From positions 1 through 25,569 of IMG/VR virus record IMGVR_UViG_3300046011_002042: a DNA stretch of 25,569 nt. One strand, given 5' to 3'. This DNA is from a virus. A program made the translations under genes and the position numbers. Of this stretch, positions 1 to 6,059 are shown piece after piece. Below the pieces are notes generated by a model. It was not told where the DNA came from. It ran no database searches and saw only the letters and a program-made list of their open reading frames with translations. How positions within the stretch are numbered: the stretch's first letter is position 1; each line of letters starts with the position of its first letter.

Positions 1-350
1 GGACCATGGCTTCAGGATTAGCAATTCGAACTTGAGTGGGGATAAATGCTGGCAACGCTAGAGCAGGAGCAATATCTCTTAGCCCCTTGATTGCATCTTT
101 TCCGCCTAGGTCAATGATGTTGAGCAACTGCGCTTCAATCTTAGGAGCATCGCCATTGATAGAGATTGCTCGGAGCAAGCGGTCTAAAGTATCGGCATCT
201 AGGCGACCAAGAATCTTCGCCAACTCATCCACCTTGATTTTGTCCGTTGCGTTACGGATTGCATTAACGAGAACTCGCGCCATTGCCGCTTCTTCAGCGG
301 TAAGAGGGTTTCTGGAGCCTTCTGAGCCAGAGCCGAACCTAATTGCCATG
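1..350 (-). CDS. Partial CDS after portal, function unknown
   Basis: An open frame of 116 codons starts at the ATG at 350 and runs off the left edge of the window, so the C-terminus is missing. It begins MAIRFGSGSEGSRNPLTAEE and continues with alternating charged and hydrophobic residues that look helical. The start lies 2 bases after the portal stop, and a GGAG ribosome binding site overlaps the end of the portal gene, so the two are almost certainly co-transcribed and translationally coupled. Position directly after the portal is where head-morphogenesis (MuF-like) or protease genes usually sit, but I see no diagnostic motif in this fragment. The function is inferred from position only. Confidence 0.75.
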
Positions 351-352
351 CT

Positions 353-1783
353 CTACTCCAAATCGCCGTCTAGCGGTTCCTGTCCTTCTGGAATATCCAG
401 TTCTTCTTCCAAAGATGGCGGTGCATCAAAGTTTTCTGGAGCCGTAGCGCCTTCTGCATCTGGCATCGCTGGAGCGCCATAGGCTTCTTGTCCATCATGC
501 TCGGCAGGTGGTAATCCAGCCAAATCACGGAGGTAATCTTCTAACTTAGGGTCTGGCATAAGAACACCAGCGGTAGCCAACTTGGTTACGAAGTCTGAAA
601 TCTCAGTCAAATCAACATGGCTTACTTCTCCGTAGGTAAGGTACGGGCATCGTGAACCATCCATACCATTGAGTTTTAGAAGGCGTGGAATCGCGTATTG
701 GTTAAATACTTCGGCAATGTTTTTAGCAATTGAATCAACTGCCATTGACCATAAATCCATCTTGGTTGAACCGAGGGCATAAGAACCTACGCGGTCAGAG
801 CCTAAAAGAATAAAGTCTGAAAGGATTGACATAGACATACGCTGGTCATAGCGCTGAACAATCTTGTCTGTATCGAACTGGCGAGAACCGCCTGAAGATA
901 AGAGAACTAGGTCGAACTGCTTATGTCCTGCATCATCGTAAAGCGTTGGGAATACAACACCCTCTTGCTCATTGCGCTTGATAGATGTAACAATGTTTTG
1001 AACTGTTGCTAAAACATTTGCTTGCTCTGCTGTCGCCGCGCTTGATAGATACTCAGGTGGTACATAGGCAACTGGTAATCCTGCAAGGTCGCGCTCGATA
1101 CCGACTGCTTCGATTTCTTCGATACGGCGCTTGAAGAACCAAGGGCGATATGCGTTACGAAGGATTGAGCGACCTTCTGGGTTATTTTTAGCCGTAGTTG
1201 TACGGAATAACAAAGCCTTTTCGATAGGGATGATGTGAGTGCCACCCGATGATGGGTCGGTCTGCTCCATCGCTTGAATTCCACCGCGCTCATCAATCTG
1301 CCAGCGGAACAAAGTTTCTTGGGAGCGGATAGGCAACTTGCGCCATCCGATTTTATTATCTGTGTGCTTTGAACGCTTAGATGGGTCTTTTGCCTCTGGA
1401 CCTGTACGGACTTTGTAAACAATCTCGTTATAGGAATAACCGTAAACTAGCATTGAAAGAATTTGTGAAAGAGTTTGGTCCCATGAATCTGACATATCGT
1501 GCAAACAAGAATCTATGAACGCCGCGACTTCTTCATCTTCAGGCTTTACATCGCCATCTGCGGAATTATCTGAATATGGGTCTACGCGCCATTCAAGACG
1601 AGTAATAACCTTTTCAATCGCATAAAGCATTGACCCGATTGTTGGGTCGTTGTCAGCCATTTCACGATAAACGCGAGCGCCACGAAGTCCACGAAGATTA
1701 ACTAAGAATTCTTCGTAAACCGTTCCACCTGAACGGCGTAGCCCAGTAGAGCCGAGTTCCTGTAAATCTGGCTTTTCTGCCAT
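353..1783 (-). CDS. Phage portal protein
   Basis: This 476-residue protein has the size and composition of a portal, the dodecameric ring through which DNA enters and leaves the head. The N-terminal part has the VYREMADNDPTIGSML stretch, typical of portals that start with 'what is the state of the ring' helices, followed by EWRVDPYS and the SYNEIVYKVR region. The middle has the NPEGRSILRNAYRPWFFKR segment seen in DUF935/Mu gp29-like and related portals. The C-terminus (about 430-476) is acidic and rich in Pro and Glu, as portal tails often are. The ribosome binding site is AGAGGGA, 4-5 bases before the ATG. A 52-codon gene precedes it and a partial gene follows with a 2-base gap. The terminase lies about 14 kb away, not adjacent, which is unusual but not rare. 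The exact portal subfamily is uncertain. Confidence 0.85.
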   Translation of the reverse strand: MAEKPDLQELGSTGLRRSGGTVYEEFLVNLRGLRGARVYREMADNDPTIGSMLYAIEKVITRLEWRVDPYSDNSADGDVKPEDEEVAAFIDSCLHDMSDSWDQTLSQILSMLVYGYSYNEIVYKVRTGPEAKDPSKRSKHTDNKIGWRKLPIRSQETLFRWQIDERGGIQAMEQTDPSSGGTHIIPIEKALLFRTTTAKNNPEGRSILRNAYRPWFFKRRIEEIEAVGIERDLAGLPVAYVPPEYLSSAATAEQANVLATVQNIVTSIKRNEQEGVVFPTLYDDAGHKQFDLVLLSSGGSRQFDTDKIVQRYDQRMSMSILSDFILLGSDRVGSYALGSTKMDLWSMAVDSIAKNIAEVFNQYAIPRLLKLNGMDGSRCPYLTYGEVSHVDLTEISDFVTKLATAGVLMPDPKLEDYLRDLAGLPPAEHDGQEAYGAPAMPDAEGATAPENFDAPPSLEEELDIPEGQEPLDGDLE

Positions 1784-1792
1784 TGTTTCCCT

Positions 1793-1951
1793 CTACTCTT
1801 TAGATGCTAGTCCGACAAGAATTTTGATTGCCTGTTCTTCGTTAAACCCTGCGCCCTGCAACTCCAAGAATAATTCATGTGTCTGCACAGCGAAAGCACC
1901 GAGAACGGACAAGACTCCACCGCCATTTAGGTCAGAGTAGTCGTGTTCCAC
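1793..1951 (-). CDS. Small conserved-looking protein before portal
   Basis: A 52-codon frame starts with GTG at 1951 and ends 9 bases before the portal start. The product reads from MEHDYSDLNGGG to a C-terminal half of amphipathic helix with GFNEEQAIKILVGLASKE. Short proteins with a 'GFxEEQAxxI' helical ending are common just upstream of structural genes in actinophages, as far as I recall, but their role is unknown to me. Codon use is like its neighbours, and it fills the whole gap between two certain genes. No strong ribosome binding site is visible, so the GTG start is a best guess; stop codons upstream leave little other choice. Confidence 0.6.
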   Translation of the reverse strand: MEHDYSDLNGGGVLSVLGAFAVQTHELFLELQGAGFNEEQAIKILVGLASKE

Positions 1952-1983
1952 CCAATGATTTTAGCATTAAGTGAATTTTGTAC

Positions 1984-2283
1984 TTATTCTCCGTCTAGGA
2001 CAAATTCCTTGCAATTCATACGCATAGTGGTAATTTCTTTTGCAAAGGCGCGAGCCATGTCTTTTGTACCCGCTTGAGCGTACATACGATGTTCTGTCTG
2101 CTCGCCAAGTGAATTAAATGAACGAAACGAAATCCTAAAAGGCAACTCATGGGATGTCTCGGTCAATTCGATTTCTACATAATCGCCCACATCAATCTTG
2201 TGCGATACGAACGGTCTGCCAGATTCGGATACAACGACTTTAGCGCCAGCAATATTGCTAACGAAGTAATCAGTCCAAGCCAC
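1984..2283 (-). CDS. Hypothetical protein, 99 aa
   Basis: The product is 99 residues and begins MAWTDYFVSNIAGAKVVVSE. It is predicted mostly beta-rich in the first two thirds (VGDYVEIELTE, LPFRISFRSFNS) and helical at the end (TKDMARAFAKEITTMRM). I recognise no family. Translation starts at GTG 2283, six bases after a good AGGGG ribosome binding site. It has its own promoter-like sequence upstream (see 2311-2331), separating it from the SSB gene. It is probably an early or accessory gene rather than a structural one, judging from the shared promoter type. Confidence 0.75.
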   Translation of the reverse strand: MAWTDYFVSNIAGAKVVVSESGRPFVSHKIDVGDYVEIELTETSHELPFRISFRSFNSLGEQTEHRMYAQAGTKDMARAFAKEITTMRMNCKEFVLDGE

Positions 2284-2310
2284 GATTTTCCCCTTTCATA
2301 AGGAAATTAT

Positions 2311-2331
2311 TAACCCCTATCATACTATACG
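2311..2331 (-). promoter_or_regulatory. Promoter with reverse AACCCC box
   Basis: On the minus strand a TATGAT -10 hexamer (2319-2324) is followed directly by AGGGGTTAATAA, which is the reverse complement of the AACCCC box found at other promoters in this window. The predicted start point lies about 30 bases before the GTG at 2283. The layout matches the sites at 10438 and 11473, where a -10 is also followed by GGGGTT. No clear -35 is visible. Confidence 0.5.
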
Positions 2332-2335
2332 ATGG

Positions 2336-2767
2336 TTAAAAAGGCGCAACATCCGAACTGAATGGAGCGCTCCAAGGGTCAGGCGTGGATGGATTGAATG
2401 AGGCATCTGTGCGCTGGACAACGCTTGCGGTGGTTACATGGCGCTTGAGGTCAATTCCAACATTCCATGCGGTGACGGCAATCTTTGAGCGCTTAGCCCC
2501 CGTTGCCTTGTCATCCCAATTCTCTTGAACTGCGGTTCCGACCACAATCACGGACATTCCCTTTTGAACTGAATCGGCTACATTCTCTGCGGTCTTACCC
2601 CAACATTTAATATCCCAAAATGTTGTATCGGTGTTTTCCCATGAGCCATCGGCTTGCTTAACTGATTTTGATGATACGACTGTAAAGGTTGCAATTGCTT
2701 TTCCGCTGGGGATAACACGCAACTCTGGGTCGGCTACTACATTTCCCGTTATAGTTAATTGAGTCAT
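2336..2767 (-). CDS. ssb: Single-stranded DNA-binding protein
   Basis: The 143-residue product starts MTQLTITGNVVADPELRVIP and has the OB-fold pattern of bacterial SSB: strand 1 (LTITGNVV), FTVVSSK, then TTFWDIKCWGKTAENVADSV (around residues 50-70) and GMSVIVVGTAVQE. The C-terminus ends in DVAPF, a variant of the acidic tip DDIPF that recruits partner proteins. It should coat single-stranded phage DNA and work with the ERF annealase and replisome organizer encoded near the right end. An in-frame extension upstream is possible but lacks SSB similarity; the ATG at 2767 has a GAAGGAAG ribosome binding site and overlaps the WhiB-like stop in a TAATG arrangement, so I chose it. Confidence 0.93.
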   Translation of the reverse strand: MTQLTITGNVVADPELRVIPSGKAIATFTVVSSKSVKQADGSWENTDTTFWDIKCWGKTAENVADSVQKGMSVIVVGTAVQENWDDKATGAKRSKIAVTAWNVGIDLKRHVTTASVVQRTDASFNPSTPDPWSAPFSSDVAPF

Positions 2768-3054
2768 TAGATTCTTCCTTCGGTAATAGGTATCGGGATG
2801 ATATTTAGTTTTGTTCTCATGCTTTGTCTTTCTCTGGCAGAGGTTCCTCCCCAGATTCCGACTACTGTGTAATGTAACGCGTAGGTCAGACATTCTTGTT
2901 TCCAAGGACACCTGCTACACATTGCCTTTACTTTTTTATTCTCCTCCGTGATTTTATTCTTGTCTGGAAAATAAAACTCTGTATCAATCTGTGAGCAAAT
3001 CGCTCCTTCGAACTGCCACGGTTTCAACACTAATAAATACTTCTCTCTCCTCAT
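2767..3054 (-). CDS. WhiB-like regulator (second of pair)
   Basis: This is a WhiB-family protein of about 95 residues. From the ATG at 3054, cysteines are at 20, 46, 49 and 55 (C, then CxxC, then C five residues on), the four ligands of the 4Fe-4S cluster, and GIWGG follows at 66-70, the hallmark turn. A basic tail rich in Arg (SARERQSMRTK) follows, as expected for DNA contact. WhiB proteins bind the primary sigma factor of actinobacteria and redirect transcription. The start is uncertain: a GTG at 3030 and a TTG just after are alternatives, and the AGGAGAGAG at 3044-3052 could be their ribosome binding site. Its 5' end overlaps the preceding WhiB-like gene by about 70 bases, and its stop overlaps the SSB start. 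Confidence 0.88.
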   Translation of the reverse strand: MRREKYLLVLKPWQFEGAICSQIDTEFYFPDKNKITEENKKVKAMCSRCPWKQECLTYALHYTVVGIWGGTSARERQSMRTKLNIIPIPITEGRI

Positions 3055-3304
3055 TGACAATCAACGGATATGGGGAATTAGGAGATAACCTAGCCAATAA
3101 ATTGCCATTACGCCATACCTTGCCTCCAGCAATTCCATCGTAATTAGAACTCTCTGGCTTTACTAAAGAGTCACACTCATTCCAGAATTTACAGTTTCGG
3201 CAATATTGCAACCCAGGCTGTGCAAGGTCTAATTGATATTGGTCAAAGAGCCACGGGTCTGAATTGCGACACGGGGCGTTATCAATAAACTCTAATAAAC
3301 TCAT
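2984..3304 (-). CDS. WhiB-like regulator (first of pair)
   Basis: The 106-residue product has the WhiB cysteine pattern: C12, then C35-x-x-C38 and C44, followed by YDGIAGGKVW (55-64), a divergent form of the G[IV]WGG turn with a helix of basic residues missing or weak. It begins MSLLEFIDNAPCRNSDPWLF, matching the usual acidic/aromatic lead before the first Cys. It should bind an iron-sulphur cluster and may act on the host sigma factor. It is the first gene of a WhiB-WhiB-SSB run. No Shine-Dalgarno is visible, and a TAGTAT -10 sits 7 bases before the ATG, so the mRNA may be leaderless. The altered GxxGG turn suggests it has diverged in function from the second copy. Confidence 0.82.
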   Translation of the reverse strand: MSLLEFIDNAPCRNSDPWLFDQYQLDLAQPGLQYCRNCKFWNECDSLVKPESSNYDGIAGGKVWRNGNLLARLSPNSPYPLIVNEEREVFISVETVAVRRSDLLTD

Positions 3305-3311
3305 GGTGTAA

Positions 3312-3317
3312 ATACTA
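3312..3317 (-). promoter_or_regulatory. -10 element, possible leaderless start
   Basis: On the minus strand TAGTAT lies 7 bases before the ATG of the first WhiB-like gene (3304), and no ribosome binding site fits between them. This spacing predicts transcription starting at or next to the A of the ATG. Leaderless mRNAs are common in actinobacteria. No good -35 is seen. Confidence 0.35.
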
Positions 3318-3381
3318 GAGTTAGTTATTCGAATTGTTTGTGATTTGGCTCTCTTGGCGTGTCGCTAAATCGCCGTATCTT

Positions 3382-3672
3382 TCAACTAGGAGTTTCTGGA
3401 GAAGTTCCAGTCTCTCCTTCTCCGTCATCGTCATCGTCAAAAAGGTTGTCCTCTCCCCATGTATCTATCGCGTGATGCAGTAATCCTTTTTGTCGCCAAT
3501 CAGGTTGCTGGTCATCTGCCAAAGTAGTTGTCCAGAAACCGTTAGCGGTTCCATCTGTCCATTCCGCTACCAAGACCCAGCCAGTACAAATGGCTGGGTC
3601 AAGGAAAGCAACTCTGGCTATATCAGCAAGAGCGTTATCTATCGCGGAAGGTTTTTTCTGTTCTTCATCCAT
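3382..3672 (-). CDS. Acidic hypothetical protein, 96 aa
   Basis: The product begins MDEEQKKPSAIDNALADIAR and has a compact core (FLDPAICTGWVLVAEWTDGTANGFWTTTLAD, spread over about 24-53) followed by WQKGLLHHAI-like helix and a long acidic tail with DDDDDGEGE. The pattern 'GWVLVAE...WTTTLA...KGLLHHAID' is one I associate with small conserved actinophage proteins of unknown function. It starts 9 bases after the stop of the lytic enzyme gene and is probably in the same transcript. There is no clear ribosome binding site, which suggests translational coupling. Confidence 0.75.
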   Translation of the reverse strand: MDEEQKKPSAIDNALADIARVAFLDPAICTGWVLVAEWTDGTANGFWTTTLADDQQPDWRQKGLLHHAIDTWGEDNLFDDDDDGEGETGTSPETPS

Positions 3673-3681
3673 GCACCAACT

Positions 3682-4152
3682 CTAGTACCAAAGATTTCGG
3701 TGCCAGAAAGAATTGGCTTCGCATGGCGTGTCGTAGCGAGATTGGATATAGAGAAATCCTCTTTCAATCTGTCGCTCAACCGTAGTGTCTGGGTCAAGTC
3801 CTAGAATCTGAGGAATTCCTCCTGCGTGAAGTCGCTCGCCATTTTGGTAAACGGCTTGCTTGTTATACGCATTTGGTCTCCAATTTGATTCGCCAGTCCA
3901 CAAATCAACGAGACAAGCCCATTGCTTAGGTGTATCCCAGCCAAATAAAGCCAACTGGGTTTTGGCGTATTCCTTTGCCGCCTCTGGTGTTCTTTCAACC
4001 AGAACTGGCTTAGGAGGTTTTACTGGTTCAACTATTTCAACTGCATTTGCCGAAGGGTCTCTTGGCATCTGAAGCGGATTGGTTGTAATCAGTAATGCGC
4101 TGATTAGCGCTATGTGAATCGGTTTTAACGAAAGTTTTCCATAAGTACGCAT
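3682..4152 (-). CDS. Secreted lytic transglycosylase-like enzyme
   Basis: The 156-residue product starts with a positively charged N-terminus and a hydrophobic segment (IHIALISALLITTNPL, about 12-27), a signal peptide or membrane anchor. The C-terminal half reads WACLVDLWTGESNWRPNAYN, then AGGIPQILG, RQIERGFLYIQSRY and SFWHRNLWY. This follows the lysozyme-like fold of soluble lytic transglycosylases: a catalytic Glu in the 'ESNW' motif, then the G-IPQ turn and the final W..R. It likely cleaves peptidoglycan, for lysis or for DNA entry. The ribosome binding site GGAGG is 3 bases before the ATG. A highly structured leader lies upstream (4164-4260). It is separate from the CHAP endolysin at the right end. 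Confidence 0.8.
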   Translation of the reverse strand: MRTYGKLSLKPIHIALISALLITTNPLQMPRDPSANAVEIVEPVKPPKPVLVERTPEAAKEYAKTQLALFGWDTPKQWACLVDLWTGESNWRPNAYNKQAVYQNGERLHAGGIPQILGLDPDTTVERQIERGFLYIQSRYDTPCEANSFWHRNLWY

Positions 4153-4163
4153 ATTCCTCCATG

Positions 4164-4260
4164 GTTCGGAGCGAACGATTCGGCGTTACTGGATGTAACG
4201 AATCCCTGTCGTCAGTATCGGACTGACCTCGCTTTTGAGGTGTAGGTAGTTTGCGACCTA
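4164..4260 (-). ncRNA. Chain of hairpins in leader of lytic gene
   Basis: Five short inverted repeats follow one another: GTTCG/CGAAC (4164-4176), CGTTAC/GTAACG (4184-4200), GTCAGT/ACTGAC (4211-4227), ACCTC/GAGGT (4226-4241) and TAGGT/ACCTA (4243-4260). The third and fourth share two bases, so they may be alternatives. The chain ends a few bases before the GGAGG ribosome binding site of the lytic gene at 4152. This density suggests a structured 5' leader, perhaps a riboswitch or protein-binding RNA, but the repeats read equally on both strands. I do not recognise a known class. Confidence 0.4.
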
Positions 4261-4294
4261 AATCAAAGGTAGCAGATTATTCTGTGATTACAAA

Positions 4295-4310
4295 TTAAGT
4301 GGGGTAATAA
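4295..4310 (+). promoter_or_regulatory. Promoter-like site with GGGG box
   Basis: TTAAGT (4295-4300) is followed directly by GGGGTAATAA (4301-4310), the same -10 plus GGGGT arrangement found at 10438 and 11473. It would drive the 48-codon frame at 4343. Read on the minus strand it gives TTACCCCACTTAATT, similar to the site at 13159, so it might fire in both directions. Confidence 0.35.
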
Positions 4311-4320
4311 ATAAAAAGGT

Positions 4321-4395
4321 GTTCGGTAGGGGAGCCAACACAATGCCAGTCTATGAGAGAGGACAGACAGCATCGGGCAATCTACCCTACCGAAC
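4321..4395 (+). repeat. 11-bp inverted repeat around a start codon
   Basis: GTTCGGTAGGG (4321-4331) pairs perfectly with CCCTACCGAAC (4385-4395) across a 53-base loop. The left arm contains part of the AGGGGAG ribosome binding site of the 48-codon frame, whose ATG at 4343 sits in the loop. A second pairing, GGTGTTC (4318-4324) with GAACACC (4434-4440), competes for the same bases. Two mutually exclusive folds are the usual basis of an RNA switch, or this may be a non-coding RNA. Confidence 0.5.
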
Positions 4396-4489
4396 TTGGG
4401 TACCCGAGAAAAATGGTACACCAATGATATGCAGAACACCCGCTGGGAACGGAACGGCGCTCGACCAGCGGGTGAACTTTATTGATTAG
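4343..4489 (+). CDS. Possible 48-aa protein in structured region
   Basis: A plus-strand frame begins MPVYERGQTASGNLPYRTWV and ends NFID, with AGGGGAG nine bases before the ATG. A promoter-like site lies upstream (4295-4310). It ends inside the convergent gene by 4 bases. No family is recognised. The main doubt is that most of the frame is occupied by inverted repeats, so the region may instead be a structured RNA, and the open frame a by-product. Confidence 0.4.
   Translation: MPVYERGQTASGNLPYRTWVPEKNGTPMICRTPAGNGTALDQRVNFID
4437..4474 (-). terminator. GC-rich hairpin after 4486-4944 gene
   Basis: CACCCGCTGG (4437-4446) and CCAGCGGGTG (4465-4474) form a perfect 10-bp stem just beyond the stop of the minus-strand gene at 4486. 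There is no long U-run after it on either strand, so it is a possible intrinsic terminator only. It could equally be part of the structured RNA described for this region. Confidence 0.4.
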
Positions 4490-4944
4490 TCTAGGCGACT
4501 CTGACCGTAAGCATTGATTCCGTACTTGTTAAGCACTTCAGCAAATGCACTAGCGAAAGCCGCTTTGCGGTCTACGCTTTGTCCGAATTCACGAACCCAG
4601 ATTTCGTAGCCACCATAGTAGCCCTTGCTACCGATTCCTTGAGCCTTGAGCCAATTCACAAACGCACCTCGCGCTGGTGAAATGTTTACCCAAGCAAATC
4701 CGCAAAGACCATCAAGGATGTAAGTTTTCTTACTGAAGTCAATCTCATTGCTAAGACCGATTGCATCTCCAACAATAAACTTTGGAGTATCTGCATCTTT
4801 GCCAGCGTTGAGACCAGCCTCGTATGCTTCACGATAAATGTCTCGGCATTGAGACTTTGTTAGAGCCTTTTTCTTGGCTTCTTGCTTGGCGACATAAGCG
4901 CCGATAATACGATTGCTTTCTGCATGAATGTCTACTTCTGACAT
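4486..4944 (-). CDS. Conserved-looking phage protein, 152 aa
   Basis: The product begins MSEVDIHAESNRIIGAYVAK. The N-terminal third is a charged helix (KKKALTKSQCRDIYREAYEAG). The second half has LCGFAWVNISPARGAFVNWL (about 81-100), GSKGYYGGYEIWV and a final helix (RKAAFASAFAEVLNKYG). I believe this arrangement recurs in phages infecting diverse hosts, with no assigned function. It is the last gene of the leftmost accessory operon and has its own promoter: a TATACT -10 at 4973-4978 with the AACCCC box 13 bases before, and a GAGAGAGG ribosome binding site 7 bases before the ATG. Confidence 0.8.
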   Translation of the reverse strand: MSEVDIHAESNRIIGAYVAKQEAKKKALTKSQCRDIYREAYEAGLNAGKDADTPKFIVGDAIGLSNEIDFSKKTYILDGLCGFAWVNISPARGAFVNWLKAQGIGSKGYYGGYEIWVREFGQSVDRKAAFASAFAEVLNKYGINAYGQSRLD

Positions 4945-4972
4945 TTTGTATCCTCTCTCTTGGTGTATGACC

Positions 4973-4991
4973 AGTATAACCTACTGGGGTT
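4973..4991 (-). promoter_or_regulatory. AACCCC-box promoter for 4486-4944
   Basis: On the minus strand the site reads AACCCCAGTAGGTTATACT, with the -10 TATACT exactly 13 bases from the first A of the box. It is followed by a GAGAGAGG ribosome binding site and the ATG at 4944. The TAG stop of the upstream gene (4981-4983) lies inside the site. Four other promoters share this box and spacing. Confidence 0.7.
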
Positions 4992-5145
4992 TAATAATCA
5001 AATCCAAACGAGCCTTACGGCGAGCGTGTCGCTTATCGGCTTCCTCGGACAGTATGCGCTCGCGCTCGCGGGCGCGTATGCGGGCGAGGGAGGCTTCAGA
5101 GACCTTCTGAGGCTCTTTGAACTTAGCCCATGATGGAATTAACAT
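4981..5145 (-). CDS. Small basic helical protein, 54 aa
   Basis: Starting at the ATG at 5145 the product reads MLIPSWAKFKEPQKV and continues as one long Arg/Glu-rich helix (RIRARERERIL, ADKRHARRKARLDL). A longer in-frame version exists upstream, but it would run through the small membrane protein gene in another frame; the ATG at 5145 overlaps that gene's stop as TGATG, which argues for coupling. The helix could be a coiled coil or bind nucleic acid, but no family is recognised. Its stop codon sits inside the next promoter. Confidence 0.6.
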   Translation of the reverse strand: MLIPSWAKFKEPQKVSEASLARIRARERERILSEEADKRHARRKARLDLIIKPQ

Positions 5146-5294
5146 CAGAACCACTTTCCGCTCTCTATTGACCCCACAACGCCGAAAACGGCGAAGATGA
5201 GGAGGAATAGCCCCAAGGCATCTAGCCATTCTGAGACCTTTTGACCGCGCTCTGTTACGCGACCACCTTGCTTGGATAGGTATTTAGCCAACAT
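5145..5294 (-). CDS. Small single-pass membrane protein, 49 aa
   Basis: The frame starts at ATG 5294 with AGGAGAG 6 bases upstream. It encodes MLAKYLSKQGGRVTERGQ, a short linker, then one clear transmembrane segment (LGLFLLIFAVFGVVG, about 27-41) and a short tail. It overlaps the preceding zinc-ribbon gene by 11 bases and shares TGATG with the next gene. Possible roles include superinfection exclusion or an accessory lysis function, but nothing in the sequence decides this. Confidence 0.65.
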   Translation of the reverse strand: MLAKYLSKQGGRVTERGQKVSEWLDALGLFLLIFAVFGVVGSIESGKWF

Positions 5295-5421
5295 ATTTTC
5301 TCTCCTTTTCTCGAACGATTCCTAATGCAACGAGAGAGGCATCTGCCTCGCATCGAAAGCAATAGGGCTTACCTTTTACGAAAGTGATTCGGAATTCCGA
5401 ACCGCAGGTGTAGCACTTCAT
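5284..5421 (-). CDS. Zinc-ribbon peptide, 45 aa
   Basis: The frame starts MKCYTCGSEFRITFVKGKPY and continues CFRCEADASL, giving two CxxC knuckles (residues 3-6 and 21-24) 15 residues apart, a compact zinc ribbon. It starts at ATG 5421, which overlaps the stop of the ADP-ribosyltransferase-like gene as ATGA, so it is probably translated by coupling. Such small zinc ribbons often act as adaptors or inhibitors in phages; the target here is unknown. Confidence 0.7.
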   Translation of the reverse strand: MKCYTCGSEFRITFVKGKPYCFRCEADASLVALGIVREKERKYVG

Positions 5422-6059
5422 ACAATCACCTCGAATTCATTTCGGTTTGTGAACACAGCAATAATGTCCTTCTTCTGGACTTCTTTTTCAAGCACCACGC
5501 CATCTTTATCAAGTCGTGTTGCAAACCATTCAGCCTTGTCGCGCTTGAGTGTCCAAGAGATTCCATCCTCGTTGATTCCCTTTTGGCATCCTCGATAAAT
5601 CTTGACGGTATCTGGAAGGCTTGAGAGAGCAAGAACTTCATCTCTGTCCATTAAGCGCTCGCGCTTTGGGCGGTCAGAATTGAATAACTCTCTCCATTGC
5701 TCAAGATTCTGCCAAGCATTTTCTGTGTCTGTCCAGATTGAAGCAAGAAGTGACCAATACTGCTCATCTGGTAAATCGTTGGCAATCGAAAGAAACGCCT
5801 GTAAACGATATGGGCGCTCATGTAGGTAAATGATTCGGCTGTACTTTCTATGTAAAACCGCATCAATTAAATCGCTTTTCTTTTGAAGATAGTAAGCATT
5901 GGCTCTGCCGTTTGAAAATAGCGGTACCTGATACACCAATGGGTGACGAAGTTGTGGACCTAGCGCTCCATCCTTTTCAAAATACGGAACTAGGTCAGGA
6001 TGAAGTGGCTCATTGGTCTCTGCCAATAAGCGCTGAATTGTTTCGTTTATCTCAGTCAT
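5418..6059 (-). CDS. ADP-ribosyltransferase-like protein
   Basis: The last 67 residues of this 213-residue protein follow the R-S-E plan of arginine-type ADP-ribosyltransferases, which move ADP-ribose from NAD onto a target. I see IYRG with R156, then GISWT (S168, T170) followed by AEWFA, and finally NEFEVIV with E208 and E210 forming an ExE pair. The ISWT to AxxFA spacing matches the ART fold. The first 140 residues (MTEINETIQRLLAETNEPLH onward) are probably a separate helical domain, possibly for target binding. Phage T4 uses such enzymes on host RNA polymerase. It overlaps its neighbours by 4 bases on both sides (ATGA), so it is part of a coupled operon with a Cys-rich protein before it. 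The family call is by motif only. Confidence 0.68.
   Translation of the reverse strand: MTEINETIQRLLAETNEPLHPDLVPYFEKDGALGPQLRHPLVYQVPLFSNGRANAYYLQKKSDLIDAVLHRKYSRIIYLHERPYRLQAFLSIANDLPDEQYWSLLASIWTDTENAWQNLEQWRELFNSDRPKRERLMDRDEVLALSSLPDTVKIYRGCQKGINEDGISWTLKRDKAEWFATRLDKDGVVLEKEVQKKDIIAVFTNRNEFEVIV

Noticed and set aside
3305-3690. TACTAGAGTT-like sequence before two minus-strand genes as a shared operator
   Set aside because: The copies are in opposite orientation, and the one near 3682 contains the stop codon of the lytic gene, so coincidence is likely.
4164-4260. c-di-AMP (ydaO-type) riboswitch before the lytic gene
   Set aside because: Position and gene type fit, but on either strand I cannot find the conserved core and the pairing layout, only a loose resemblance in CGAATCC and GACCTCGC.
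4318-4440. tRNA or tmRNA
   Set aside because: The 7-bp end pairing looks like an acceptor stem, but no T-arm with GTTCRA, D-arm or anticodon stem can be placed on either strand.
4437-4474. Strong intrinsic terminator
   Set aside because: The stem is strong but no U-run follows on either strand, so I kept it only as a low-confidence terminator.
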